The position numbers and the translations under genes are program-made. A DNA stretch of 64,000 nt from Paragonimus westermani (taxonomy: Eukaryota > Platyhelminthes > Trematoda > Plagiorchiida > Troglotrematidae): positions 1-64,000 of the forward strand of contig QNGE01003232.1 of NCBI GenBank assembly GCA_008508345.1, written 5' to 3'. The notes under the pieces are model-generated. The model was not told the origin of the DNA. It saw only the letters and a list, made by a program, of their open reading frames with translations, and did not search any database. Shown here in pieces: positions 23,111 to 34,500 of the stretch. Numbering within the stretch: the first letter of the stretch is position 1; each line of letters begins with the position of its first letter.

Positions 23111-26100
23111 TTACCGTCTCCCCATGAAACACAAATACAGTGAGTGCGGCCGAAAAGGACTTGGAAAAACATTGCTGTCGGTCTCAAAAACAGCGGATTC
23201 CTTGAACAGTCTGATGATTAACAGAGGTAAAACTTCAAAATACTGACATACAGAACCGATGTCACCACTCGGCACAAGTGCATAGTGATTGAGATCAGTG
23301 GTGTCTGCGTTCGACTTTAACTAAACGCAACTCCGTGTCACCAATTCCTAATCTCATTTGAGGACTTTGTCGGAACGAGAAAACCAAGGCATATTGATAG
23401 GAACAATTCCGCCCATATTCTGTCATCGTCTGAGACAGCTAACTGTACAATTACTTTAGACAGCGTTCAGATGATTGCCTTAGACTAGATACGCTCGGAT
23501 TGGACTGGAGGATAAATCTGCAACTCCTGAACAAGTCAGTCAACAACCGGTGGGAGCTGCAAACGCATTCGAGCGTACCGACCCTGCCTGCAGTACGTTT
23601 ACAACGAGATGATCAGCTGAAGGCCCGGTACGCGTCAGTCGGTGTAGACACTCTTAGATGTTTCGACAAAGATGAATGCCCGTTTTGTATTACCTAGAGA
23701 CACAAGACCCGAATTTCGCTCTCAAGCATCCACCACCCCGTACTACCGTTCTGCTTATTGATCACAAACCGGACAGGCTTCAGGAGGCACGCCTCATCCA
23801 ACCACTCACTCACTTAGTGTGGGCGGTTTAGATTGGAATTTTATGACAGACAAGCAGTTTTGGTACAACTATGTCAGAAGTGAGCAGTTCTGCGTGCGCT
23901 TCACATTGGACACGTTCGGACGTTCAATTTTCGTCACTGTAGCCGAATCAGAGAGAGGTCGATTTGGGATAAACCGTACTTCTAACCGAAGAGGGGAGGC
24001 TAGCGCTGCTTATTTCTTTTTCCGCAATCAGCTGTTTAAATCGCTCTTTGCTGTCCTCAATGCTATATTCTTTGGCGTACGACTGTTAGTACTTTCTCAA
24101 CCTCACTTTTGCGTAAGCACAACAAGTTGTCCGATTCCAGATTTGTCTTTCACATCCTTAGTATCAAAGTAGCACGTAACCGACCGTCTAACGGCACTTC
24201 GTATAAATCGCAATTCACGGCAGTCTAGTACAATATTTTCTACACTCGAAACGTAACAACAGTTTATCACGTCATTCCCCCCATTTGACACGATGTGTGG
24301 CAGTATTTGACGGTTAAAATGCAAGGGCCTAAACAACGAGCATCATGGTCACATTGTATAGTCTGTTAGTCATAAACTATCTTGCACTTGCTATAGTTGC
24401 CAACCTTATCATTACATTGGTTGTGGTTGGATTCGATGATACATCTTTTAAGTGTATTGAGCATTGTAAGTATACTGAGCTAATTACCACCTAATGCGAC
24501 TAAATCCTTTGTGTCTCAGTAACGAGGTTCAGCTTAGAGACCACGGCACTAGGACGCATATGAACTGGCTGTTTGAGAGTTCAGGTTTGATGACTCACCC
24601 TCATGTACGCAAAATGATGTGGCGGTCAACAGCACTCAACTGTTTAGCCACAACAACATTGATCTCAACATATGGATTTCAAAAGGTCGCTTGAAACGTG
24701 ATACGCATCGGGCGGTGAACAACTTGGACCTTACTCAACTGAAGACCAAATAACGTATCAGCCTTAAGGTCACGCATAACCTTGACATATCAGTGTCAAC
24801 ACACAACTAAGGGTCAGTGTTGAGCTAGCTTCAATGTTCTTATGCTGATTTAATGGCGCACCAAACGTTTTGCATGAGCCGTTCGCAATCGGAGTATGAC
24901 AGGTGTTATTCACACTTTACTTTGTAGACAGTCATTTCCATCGTATTGATAAGTCTATTCCGCATCAATCGTTTAACTTCAAGCCAAGCTCATTTTGGCT
25001 TCCGTTCGGCTTTTGCACCATAAGTCATCACGTGACATCCCGAAGTTGAACAGACGGATAGAAGCATCTAATAAACTGATTGAGTAATGTGAAGCAAAAA
25101 ATTAAGGCGGTGATCTATCCATATGTTCCAAACACATAGCTCACAACCGTAGAATGCAGAAGCCCTGGAGTTTCCTAGTAACGCAGTAAAACGATGTGTA
25201 CGGCACTTTCCTGATAGTGAAACTGCAGAACTTGAGATAAAAACCGGTTCCACACCCTTGGTTCATCAGCTTGGTAGTGTCTTTATCTGGGTGACACTGT
25301 CGTCGATAAATTAAAAATACCACATGAATTTTCTAACGACCTCAGTTGGTTTAGGTTTCTGTCACGTTGGATAGCCCTCGTCAAACTAAGTCATTAGCCT
25401 CTGTGCGTCCCAGAGGCGAGCCTCCAGCTTGTGATACGCTCAGCTTCAGAAGCTGTGGAACGTCCAACTCAGTGGGTTTGGATCATATAGTTAGAAGAGG
25501 AGGAGAATTCACAAACGATTCGATAAATATTCATAAACAGCATCAATTGAAAGAAAATGGTTGGAATAGTTTGAAGAATGCGGGCCTAATCAATTTATGC
25601 TGGTGATCTGCGTTCACCAGGCAGACAGAAGAGTGAAGTTGGCAAGTGCACTCAGCAATCTGCTTTCATCGCGAACTGACTGGCTGGTTTTTGCACACCT
25701 TAACAACACAATCGATCTGTCAGGCTGGCCAAAATGGGACAGGCCAGTTCCGCTGATTCCGACTCCTTGAACCACAGATTTATGACCGTTACACAATATT
25801 AGGGTAGTCTCCCAAAATAATTAGTAAGTAATTGATCACGACCGAGTAGGCCCAACGTTTCCAGTTGCAAAATTTATTCAAAACGGCCAGAAGTGTTGAT
25901 AAGTTGAATCACAAACTTACTAAGCGAGGGTCCCTGTATAGTACGAAGTGGTTTAGCATCGACATGTGGGTTTTGCTTCGATTAATCAGGCCACTATGCA
26001 AAATCAACGCGGCGCGTGTCCATTCGCATTCCCTGCAGGCACGTGTGTTTTTCCGACGACTATTCCAGGACAAGCGGTACGCTTCTAGAGTGTAGTCTGG

Positions 26101-26404
26101 AGGATTGTAACTTCTTTGCGAATTAATTTTTCATACATCTGGGAGATCTACGCCGTTTGATTGTTACATACTTGACAAAAACACGCATGATTACGTGCTC
26201 AACAGTCTGCATATGTCCAACTATGTTAGAGCATCCGAGCAAGCATTTCGACGTTCATAAAGTGTCGCTATCCAATCCGTGTAGTAACTGTTTATTTACG
26301 AAGTTACTACAGAACAAGAATTTCCTCGCGTTGCTAATTAGACCAAATGTGATGGTTACTGATGAGTAGTCGGGGATTTGGTTTATTTTCAAGTTGACCA
26401 TCAC
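23111..26404. other. Gene-free stretch, nothing recognised
   Basis: Scattered open frames below 120 codons (for example 23819-24172 plus) have no motif and no convincing splice context. No repeats were matched by eye to other parts of the window. Confidence 0.4.
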
Positions 26405-26450
26405 TCACATTTGATCGCAGCGTTCGCATTCAGATAGACTTTCCAGCCAG

Positions 26451-26468
26451 CCTTTTTCGAAAAAGGCA
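26451..26468. repeat. Perfect 18-nt palindrome beside the hammerhead
   Basis: GCCTTTTTCGAAAAAGGC is identical to its reverse complement and overlaps the last two bases of the ribozyme's helix I strand. A hairpin-like relative (AACCTTTTTCGAAAAGAAGG) occurs at 30855-30874 in the other SINE-B copy. Confidence 0.9.
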
Positions 26469-26511
26469 CTAGACTCGAGTTTCGCTCTCATTAGAGCTCA
26501 TCAGTAGTGCA
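26467..26511 (-). ncRNA. Hammerhead ribozyme
   Basis: On the minus strand: helix I strand GCACTA (26511-26506), core CTGATGA (26505-26499), helix II GCTCT/AGAGC with AATG loop (26498-26485), GAAA (26484-26481), CTCGAG plus TC (26480-26473), and closing helix I strand TAGTGC (26472-26467). All required core residues (CUGANGA, GAAA, the U-C before the cleavage site) are present, and the first helix II pair is the canonical G-C. Cleavage is expected after C at 26473. Helix III is minimal (A-U, C-G and a four-base loop), as in retroelement hammerheads; because CTCGAG is palindromic, two transcripts could pair into a dimeric form. A further AAAG/CUUU pairing could extend helix I past a bulge. Self-cleavage is predicted, not shown. 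Confidence 0.9.
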
Positions 26512-26640
26512 TATCTTTACCACGGCCGCGATTTGAACTCCGGCCATTCCAATCATGAGGCAACCGTGTTAACCACTGTGCCACTGACCTCACATTAGGC
26601 ACGACCGAATTATCAAATCTGAACGCTCAACCACCCTTGC

Positions 26641-29600
26641 CTATGAGCAATGATCATGTGATGGGTCCATGAACAGTACGATCCAGAATGGAGTCAATTT
26701 TTTCCTCACTAGCTAATGCATATCTTAGACTGAACAATTTCTTTGTTTCTTTTCACGTGTGACTCTTCTCGCATTTCCGAATAAACGTTTACGTTGAAAC
26801 GCACCATATGTTTCAAAAGTCCAGTTTTTAATGAGCCACGTCAGTTTCAAAGTCGGTGAGATTACATTAGCTTCTGCTCAACTGGACATGACATTTTAAG
26901 CAGTATTCGAATTTGACTAGTACTGAACGCCTGTTGCAGTTCCGTTTTATGAAGTTAGCAGGATCATTTCTTTGTGTACAAGCTCGTCGGAATGAATGTA
27001 CAGTGAGGTGTTCAGGTGACTACACAATCCAAGTGAAACAGCATGAAGTTCATGAAGATTGGGTCCGGATTTTCGAATTCCATGTAGACGATAATTGATT
27101 TTGCAATGAAAAGTCGTTCAGTAAAGATCTTTTTTGTCCAATTCGCACGTTCCCATGTCACTCACGCACCCACGTTTATGAACCGAGGCTTCCATCTAAA
27201 CGTCATGTGCATTCCTACTTGCTTCCGTGAGTTTGACTGACGCTTTTTGTCGTGAATTTTAGTTTGCCATTTTTCACCCGCTGGTCCAATTTGGTTGGGT
27301 AGTGATTTGTTCGGTCGCTCGCTTTGTCCGCAATGTATCCGTTCTGTATTTGGACCATATCTCAATACCGCATCGAGATTGTCCACTGAGTGTTAGGATA
27401 ACTGCGTCTCCGACTTGGTCATCCGTCAAAGTACGACTGTAGAAGGATGGGTACGGATGGTGTGACAAATCGCGGGGGCATGGTCAGCCATGTCATGTAA
27501 ACACATCTTAGAGGTGTGTTTATACTCGTTACGATGAAGTCAGGCAATCGGGAGCAAGCAGGTGGGTAGCGCTGTTGACTTAATGTATGCACTACATAGA
27601 AAAAGAGGTTCGAAGTATTGAGGGATGGGATAGTATGAATAACGACACGTTTGTGTTCCATCTTAATTTGTTGCACTGAACTAACTCACTAAGGATCAGT
27701 ATGTCACTTGAATGTTTGCGCTAATCCACACAGTTTTCTAGCGTCACTTGTGGTAATCTGTCAATCACAATCTCGTCATGGAAGGAAAAACAGAGCAGTT
27801 GAGATAAATTATAACATTTAGGTTCAAAGGTCCGGCACAGACGTCGTACAAGTTTAACAGTTGGGAGGGGAAGACCCAACTTTTCATGTGGTCTCCAGGC
27901 CACTAGGTCAAAGGAACAACTGTCACACAGAGTGACCGGGGGTGAAGCTAGCGCACATTTTGCTGCTAACGATCCAGATGTGTTTTCACATTTGTTATCA
28001 GCTTTTGGAGCAACGTGTTTCGCGACTGGAACCTCATCGACTAACAGGCAGAAACGTCTTATTACGTCAGTAGGTCCAGGCTGTCCGAATAAATGGACGT
28101 ATGGCTGATACAAGAACGTCGACGAGATAATGACAGTGTTGCAGATTGCCTGTGAGATGATCTGACTGTCCGGAATGGATGATGCATAGAATCTGCCCAC
28201 GGAACTGCTTGATCAGGGTTTGGAGGATACTTTTATCACATTCGAAATTGAATCCTTGTTAACGATACTAAGATTGCTGTTCTTGTGCCGTTGGATCACT
28301 TACCTATGTTCCATTACGAGACTTATCATGCTCATATACATACGTGGCATACAACGTGTTGAGCATACATAGAGCTATCGTGTGCGACTTTGTAAACTGC
28401 CATGGATACTGTACTATTGACTGATAGGGGAAGCGCCTGTATTTCATTGTTGTGCATAGTCTGGTTCACATTGAACAAACCACCCAGGAAGTTACTGCAG
28501 AAGAATGAAGTGACACAGTTTGCATCCCTGTTGGCGTGGCTACTTAGCCATAACAAGTTAAATGTATTGCTTCTAACACACAGGCTATTAGTACTAACAC
28601 ATGTGAACGCAGAACACAGACCTGAAACACAAGCAAGTACATATTTGTTGTTTATGCCACTACACAGGAACCATTTAAGACACCAGTAGAATGTTAATGT
28701 ATACGGAACCAAAGACAACTGATGAGCAGTAAGACTGAACCGATTAGGTTAGATCACCGTGTAGGTTTGGCTGTAGTGAATGTACGTTTGCTTATGGAAT
28801 GTTTTCTCATCTCTTTTGTTGACGTCACTCTAGTTGAGATGTCAGATAAGCCAAGCCAACATAGGTCAAATGAAAAATCTGCTTCATGCACCTAACGAAG
28901 TAAATTCTCAGCGTTCACGCAACCAGAAACTCAACAGATGATATTTTTGAAGACATCCGTCTTTTTTTACGGTCATGTCAAAAAATACTCAAAAACGCCG
29001 AGATCAACAAGAAACCGTAAGCGTGTGCCAGAAATATAGAGACTTGAAGCGGACCTAGTTGAATATATGGATATATTTATATGTATATATGATTCAGTAT
29101 GATGATGATCAGAGTCGGACAAAATCCTGGAGACAAGAAATTTACAAGTTTCAAGCTGATGAAACAGTAAATTCTTTGCGACTGAAAAAAGGAATGTCAC
29201 TTACGTTAGAAAAATGTCACATTGATCAACGAAGTTCTATCGGATCGGTTGTCAGGACAGGCGACTGACCAGGCAACGATTATTGAACAGCTAATCGACT
29301 GCAGACATATCACTACCCCTAGGTGAATGAGGCCAGGTTGGCTGACAAACCGGATGATCAGTCAGACGGTTTTTAGTTGACCAGACTAAAAAAGCAACGT
29401 CAAGCGACTAAGAGACCGGGATTGTTTGCCTGCATTGTGAACGAATCAAAGGATGATCCCCAGTATCGATGACAAGACTGTGGGATGGTATGTAGGAAGA
29501 ACTCCAAACTGGATGTCAAATCGAAAGCGAACGGTGTATTTATGTGAGCCAAAGTCGAAATGCACACAGTTTTGACACAAGTGCGACTCTTGGGCTGTAA

Positions 29601-30794
29601 TCGGCCTATATAAAAAACGTGTTGAAGCAATTAGTGTAGCATCACAGTAAATCGGACTGACAGGTGTTAATGTATTTGCAAAGCACTCAGAATGAACCCT
29701 ATGATGACCACTGTACGGATGCTACTATAAAATACCTTCGAAACTCACGATGATATAATATATACACGAGGTTGGGGACATCCATTTCCGAATCAACCTC
29801 TTGATAATCACAGCCAATTCAGGCCTGTCTAAAAAGACCTACACAGGTGAGTTGTGCTGCACCTTATGCGATTTCACTCATACACCAATAGTAATTGTAA
29901 ACCCGAAAGAATGAAGTCGGAAACCGTGTAAATGGAAACTTTTAAAACCCAACAAGCCAGTGATAGTTAGCTACGTGATAGACTAGCATGAAAATGGAAC
30001 CTTTATCTTTGAGAACCAAAACAAACAGTAAGGAAGAAACACTTTGAAAACATAAGGCGAAAAGCTGTTCGATGCAGGCAGATATATTAGTGAGCTTTGT
30101 ATAAGATTAAATACTAAACAGAGGATGAAATGTGAACGGAGAAACCAAGCAAAACCTTCGGAATAGACTGCACCCAGGGAAACGAGGGGAACAAGTAGCC
30201 GACCAACATGATCCGAGTTTCTGAAAAGGAGGTGATTGGTTCTACAGACGAACGGAGGTTGCTGATCAACACGGCTGGCGGCAGCCGTTTCGGACTAAAT
30301 CGTTACGGTGACCAAATTCATAGGACGCCTGTGTATAACCACAAATGACCTGCGGTGCACCATTTGTGGTTTGACTAACACACACAAGTGGACAAAGAAC
30401 AGACAAGAGGATTTATGGTACTCAACTCACACGGAACAAATAGACGCGTGAAGTACAAAGCTCTAGCTTATACTTGCCACATTTCTATATGAATACACTG
30501 GATAAATCCTTTTTTCTGTTTACTCTGTACCTATTGGTGTAATCTCGTATGTGTCATTTGGTGAATACTAATTGCATCGGTTTTCCCTGCCATGTAACTG
30601 CAACGTCACAATCCACGTCACCTCTGTTATGCCCATAATGAATGACTCTAACGCAGTAGTCCATACACGGCATTCCATGTTTTACCAATGCCAACATCTT
30701 GTGGCTTTTTGTATATCGGTATTCCATGTCGTCGTTAACAGGGCGGTTTTCATACTCGAACCACGAACAGGGTAGTATAGGCCATTTGTCAACT
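26641..30794. other. Gene-free stretch with one long unexplained frame
   Basis: No gene is recognised. The longest frame is 159 codons on the minus strand, 28200-27721. It has cysteines and no membrane segment and resembles no family I know, and I found no convincing exon structure around it. Overlapping frames on both strands at 28332-28718 are probably chance. A fragment at about 30207-30257 resembles part of the direct repeat found at 31.3 and 33.8 kb. Confidence 0.4.
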
Positions 30795-31050
30795 TCAAGT
30801 TGAACATTATTCAGAGTTGATGACAGCCCTCGCACTCAGGTAGACTTTCTAGCCAACCTTTTTCGAAAAGAAGGTTGAGGATTCACATGTGACAATCCGT
30901 TCGTGCCTAGTGTGAGGTCAATGGTGCAGGGGGCCAACACGGTTGCCTCATAAAAACGTAGCCAGAGTTCTAGTCCTGGCCATGGCAACGGTATGCACTA
31001 CTGACAGCTGAAAAGTCTATCTGAATGCAAAGGCTGCAATCAACTGTGAT
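30795..31050 (+). repeat. SINE-B copy with degraded hammerhead
   Basis: The tRNA-like head is at about 30905-30985 (GCCTAGTGTGAGGTCAATGG, then CCAACACGGTTGCCTCAT, then an eroded B-box GAGTTCTAGTC). It is followed at 30995-31016 by GCACTACTGA joined to CAGCTGAAAAGTC, that is the start of the hammerhead with the middle deleted. The tail GTCTATCTGAATGC matches the 26.4 kb copy. Before the head, 30800-30855 resembles the tail in inverted orientation. Confidence 0.7.
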
Positions 31051-31301
31051 TTCCTCTTCCCTAAAGGTAATCTTCATCATTCTCCAAACAACGATTCTGT
31101 TCCACAGTCAAGAAACAGTCAATGATGAATGAACAGAATGGTTGTCGGACACAGGAAGAAGCTTTCCAAGATGTAACACTTCTATCCAAGAAACATCTTC
31201 ATGGGGCACAATTTACATTGACTACCTTCATTGCCAAATAACCTTCTAAGAACTGTACAGGTAAGCCTAACTGAACTCGAAATGGACGCAATTGTCACCA
31301 A

Positions 31302-31452
31302 ATAAACAGATCATTCCCAATAAATCGCATCGATCAACCGAAATGACGTGATTCTCCCTGGTTGCCTCGTTAGAAAATGCGCCTTACAGTAGCAACCCCC
31401 TTTGACTCAAGTTTCTGAAAAGGAGCGCGAAAAGCTTACCAGACAACGGAAC
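31302..31452 (+). repeat. Diverged direct repeat, copy A
   Basis: It shares with 33783-33940 the ordered blocks CAGATCATTCC, GGTTGCCTCGTTA, AAATGCGCCTT, ACAGTAGCAA, CTCAAGTTTC and CCAGACAACGG. The family is unknown and no coding capacity is seen. Confidence 0.7.
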
Positions 31453-33618
31453 TATGTTCCGTAACGTTTCGATCCTCTTGGAGAGTCTTCGTCAAGCGAC
31501 GTAAATAAGAACATTTACACTGTAAAAACTTCAAACGAGCCGGTCATCAACTGGCAAGTGTTTGTGTTTAATATGTGATGTGTAGAAAGGCTACCAATGT
31601 GAATCGATTCGATGGCTTGGAACTGTCGGTTGTTTGGCGTGATTTATTGAGCAAACAATGTCACAACGTAGGAAAGGTTTGCGGTATCACCGTCACTCAC
31701 TCCATTCCCAAACAGTCTACACGCATGCAGATCTGACGCGCCCAATAGCTGCCTTTCTCTATTCGCACCTGGGATAGTCACGTGGTGATCTCAAGTGAAC
31801 CATGAACTCATATCCTTTTAGTAGCCTTTCTGCACACCGCACGATCAACACATACGTGGTGGTTGATGAATGCCTGATATGAAGCATGTAAATGCTCTGA
31901 TTTAAATCGTTTGATAAAGGCTCTCTAGGAAGGTCAAAATGCTGCGAAACCTACAACCATTGGTTTTAACCCGTTGTGGCTTATCCAAGGAACTGTTTAA
32001 TAATGAGCAATAGCAGAACACACAAGACGTTCTCCCTATCCGTCCTGTTTGTGGTTCGGAAGTACTAGCTTATTAATGGTTATATTTTGAGATCTGATTA
32101 TCCGGATTTATTAACCCAACTAACACGGTTGCAATATAGACTGGGGGAGGTATTTCTTAAGAAAACTCAAAGGTACTGAAACACCCGATCATTCTTCTCT
32201 CAGATATTTTTCAAACAGTACATAATTGAGCGACATTCCACGGGCAACAGTCTTCTTCTGCACATAGTCATGCTTAACGTGATGGGTTTGGTATTTGGGT
32301 ACCATTCCCTTCTACCCTTTAGCATTCTAATTAGGGATTGTCTTCTCTCTGGGGTGAGCATCGGCATCGGCCACTGATGCATTGTTGGCCACGATGCTGA
32401 TATAACTCTGAACCTTAATATTGGCTACACTGTTGTTTTGTTAATCGAGAGTTCCTAGGCTTTATTCCTAGTTGTTCTGCTCTTGTCCACGTCTGGACCG
32501 GTTAAGAACATCACTGTGCCTGTACCACCAAACTGGTAGCAGGCAATGAATATCAATTGGTACAACTCCGATTAGTTTCCGCTGTTTTACTTCGAACGAT
32601 ATGTAAGCTTTATTGTTATTTGTCCTGATCTGTAGTTCTTCAACAACACATGTCGATCTTGTACTCGTCACAACAGGCTTCTAGATAGTGTCATTTGATG
32701 ATACTTTCTTTCAAAAGGTGTATAGTAGTTTACTATGTAAAGAACTGTCTTGGTGAAACACCAGTATTTTGCCGGCTATGACACAGTAACTTTGCCCTGG
32801 TCATTATGACAGCTACATAGACTAGGCTTCATACGGCGAAAAACCATACTCTCAAGAAGAAAAACCTCTAGCGATAAAATACGTTTCCTTTCCCATATAC
32901 TGTCTTTTGTTGAAGAGGAGTACTATAAATGTAAGTAGTTCAAACTCACTGGGAGGCATGAAAATTATGACAGTATTAATAATTAAAAACATCAAACAGC
33001 GGAGAAGGTTAGCAAAATCAGCGGGTTAGGACGGGTCTTTAGGTCCAGGGCAGGGTTAGGTTTAAGGACAGATCCAAACCGCAAGGTGAGCTACATACGC
33101 AAAACAGAGAGATGCTTAGGCGCTTGCTATAATTGATGCAAAGTCTGTGTACCTACAGATACGACAGAAAGATAAGAGTGATGTTCATAATGTTTCAGTC
33201 CTACTGTCGTTCACTGGTCACGTAGAATTTTGCATCAATCTGAGCAAACGTTCAGGCCTATCTCGGGTCTGCTTATGTAACTTTCTCTGAAGTTACATGT
33301 ATACCAGCATATACAATATGGAATTTTGCCGGTAGGTTCAGCTCCCTCGGTTGAAACATAGTTTCTACGTGGGAGTGAGCACAGGGACGTCAGCTGTATC
33401 GTTTCTTCCACTGGAATTGTCACTGTTTGCGTACGTTGTGTGTCTAGCACCGGAAATCACCAGTTATTGGATAGTCCCTTTTGTTACGTGCTCAACCGTT
33501 TGACGCAAAATCGAGAAGCAAAAGACGGGGTAACACCGTTTCTCGGAAAACGAATCAAAATTATGCCACGACGGCTTTGAATACATAGTACTAGACGATT
33601 ACCATATATGGTTGACAG
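31453..33618. other. Gene-free stretch, nothing recognised
   Basis: No supported gene. Short frames of 60-71 codons on the minus strand carry no motif. Confidence 0.4.
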
Positions 33619-33740
33619 GACGCAGAGCAAATCACACGAGACGACCATGTAGGGCAGTTAGACGCAGAGCGAAACAGATGAGACAGTCATATATAGCTGC
33701 CGGGCAGTTAGAACGAATCACATTACAGTTCATATAGCGT
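33619..33740 (+). repeat. Short imperfect tandem array
   Basis: Units starting GACGCAGAGC and ending GGGCAGTTA lie at 33619-33660 (42 bp) and 33661-33710 (50 bp), followed by a partial third unit starting GAACGAATCACA. Unit lengths differ through small indels. Confidence 0.6.
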
Positions 33741-33782
33741 ACAGGCGTTCGACCGCACGTCTGCAATCTGACTGACTCAGTG

Positions 33783-33940
33783 GAATAACACAGATCATTC
33801 CACCAGAATCCGCATCAATCGGCCGAGATGATGTGGTTCGCTTTGGTTGCCTCGTTAAGAAATGCGCCTTCTTACAGTAGCAATTTGCTTTGGCTCAAGT
33901 TTCCGAAAGGGAGATTGAGACGTTTGCCAGACAACGGGGG
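33783..33940 (+). repeat. Diverged direct repeat, copy B
   Basis: Partner of 31302-31452 in the same orientation, with the same block order and several small indels. It lies immediately after the tandem array. Confidence 0.7.
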
Positions 33941-34389
33941 TCGCTTGTTGATACGAATGAAAATAGAAGTATCTGCATAAACCAGTTGGCATAAACCAGT
34001 TGCAAACCGCAACGGCTAGGGCATTCTTCAGAGAGTTATATGGTCATGACACGAACATGTGGCGTCAACAGTTCTTTTGCGTACCACGCTCTTAAATTCC
34101 CGATTACAGGACTGCCTATCATTGAACTTTCGAACACACTCAGGGATTGCAAAAATTCAGGCGACTGGGTTTGGGGTTGCGTCCACCATGATCCAAGATG
34201 AATTGTTAAACGGCAAATGACTTACTTGGATGAAATCTTGGTATCGCATTTTCTGGCCACTAGATTTGCGCCAACCTGTATTTGGCTGCCGGTACAACAG
34301 CTACTTCGGGATTTGTTAGTCAGTAATCCGATGAACATGTCTTAGCCAAATAAGCTGGGTGTGCATCAGCTTGGGTTTGATCCCGTCTG

Positions 34390-34500
34390 TATGCTACCTT
34401 GGCGTGGTGGTCAGGCTTGCGTGCTGTTTTGATCCAGAGGGCTGTGCTGAATGTGACTACGGTCCTTGCGGGTTCAACCTTGTCAGATTGGCCAAAGGGG
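34390..34500 (+). repeat. Possible third tRNA-like (Pol III) repeat head
   Basis: An A-box-like CGTGGTGGTCAGGC near 34401 and a B-box-like GCGGGTTCAACC near 34469 are spaced about as in a tRNA-derived promoter. No cloverleaf is evident and no second copy was matched in this window, so this is tentative. The opposed open frames here (34320-34661 minus, 34359-34589 plus) are likely chance. Confidence 0.3.

Larger units (their letters stand above)
26405..26640 (-). repeat. SINE-B: tRNA-like retroposon with hammerhead ribozyme
   Basis: Read on the minus strand, a tRNA-like head (26590-26521) has an A-box-like TGGCACAGTGGTTAACACGG and a B-box-like GGAGTTCAAATCG. It is followed after about 10 nt by a complete hammerhead ribozyme (26511-26467), then an 18-nt palindrome and a tail around GTCTATCTGAATGCGAACGC. 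Head and tail both recur near 30.9 kb. A Pol III-type promoter followed by a hammerhead is the layout of the schistosome Sm-alpha elements, so this is plausibly a related family. That relation is inferred from architecture, not from an alignment. Confidence 0.8.

Noticed and set aside
26521..26590. Possible functional tRNA gene on the minus strand
   Set aside because: It is the head of a repeated retroposon (copies near 19.3 and 30.9 kb), with no proper cloverleaf.
28332..28718. 128-codon minus-strand frame opposed by a 95-codon plus-strand frame
   Set aside because: Long frames on both strands of one segment, with no motif, suggest base-composition chance.
28715..28740. Second hammerhead candidate (CTGATGAGCAGTAAGACTGAAC)
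   Set aside because: The GAAA core is missing and the flanking strands do not form helices I and III.
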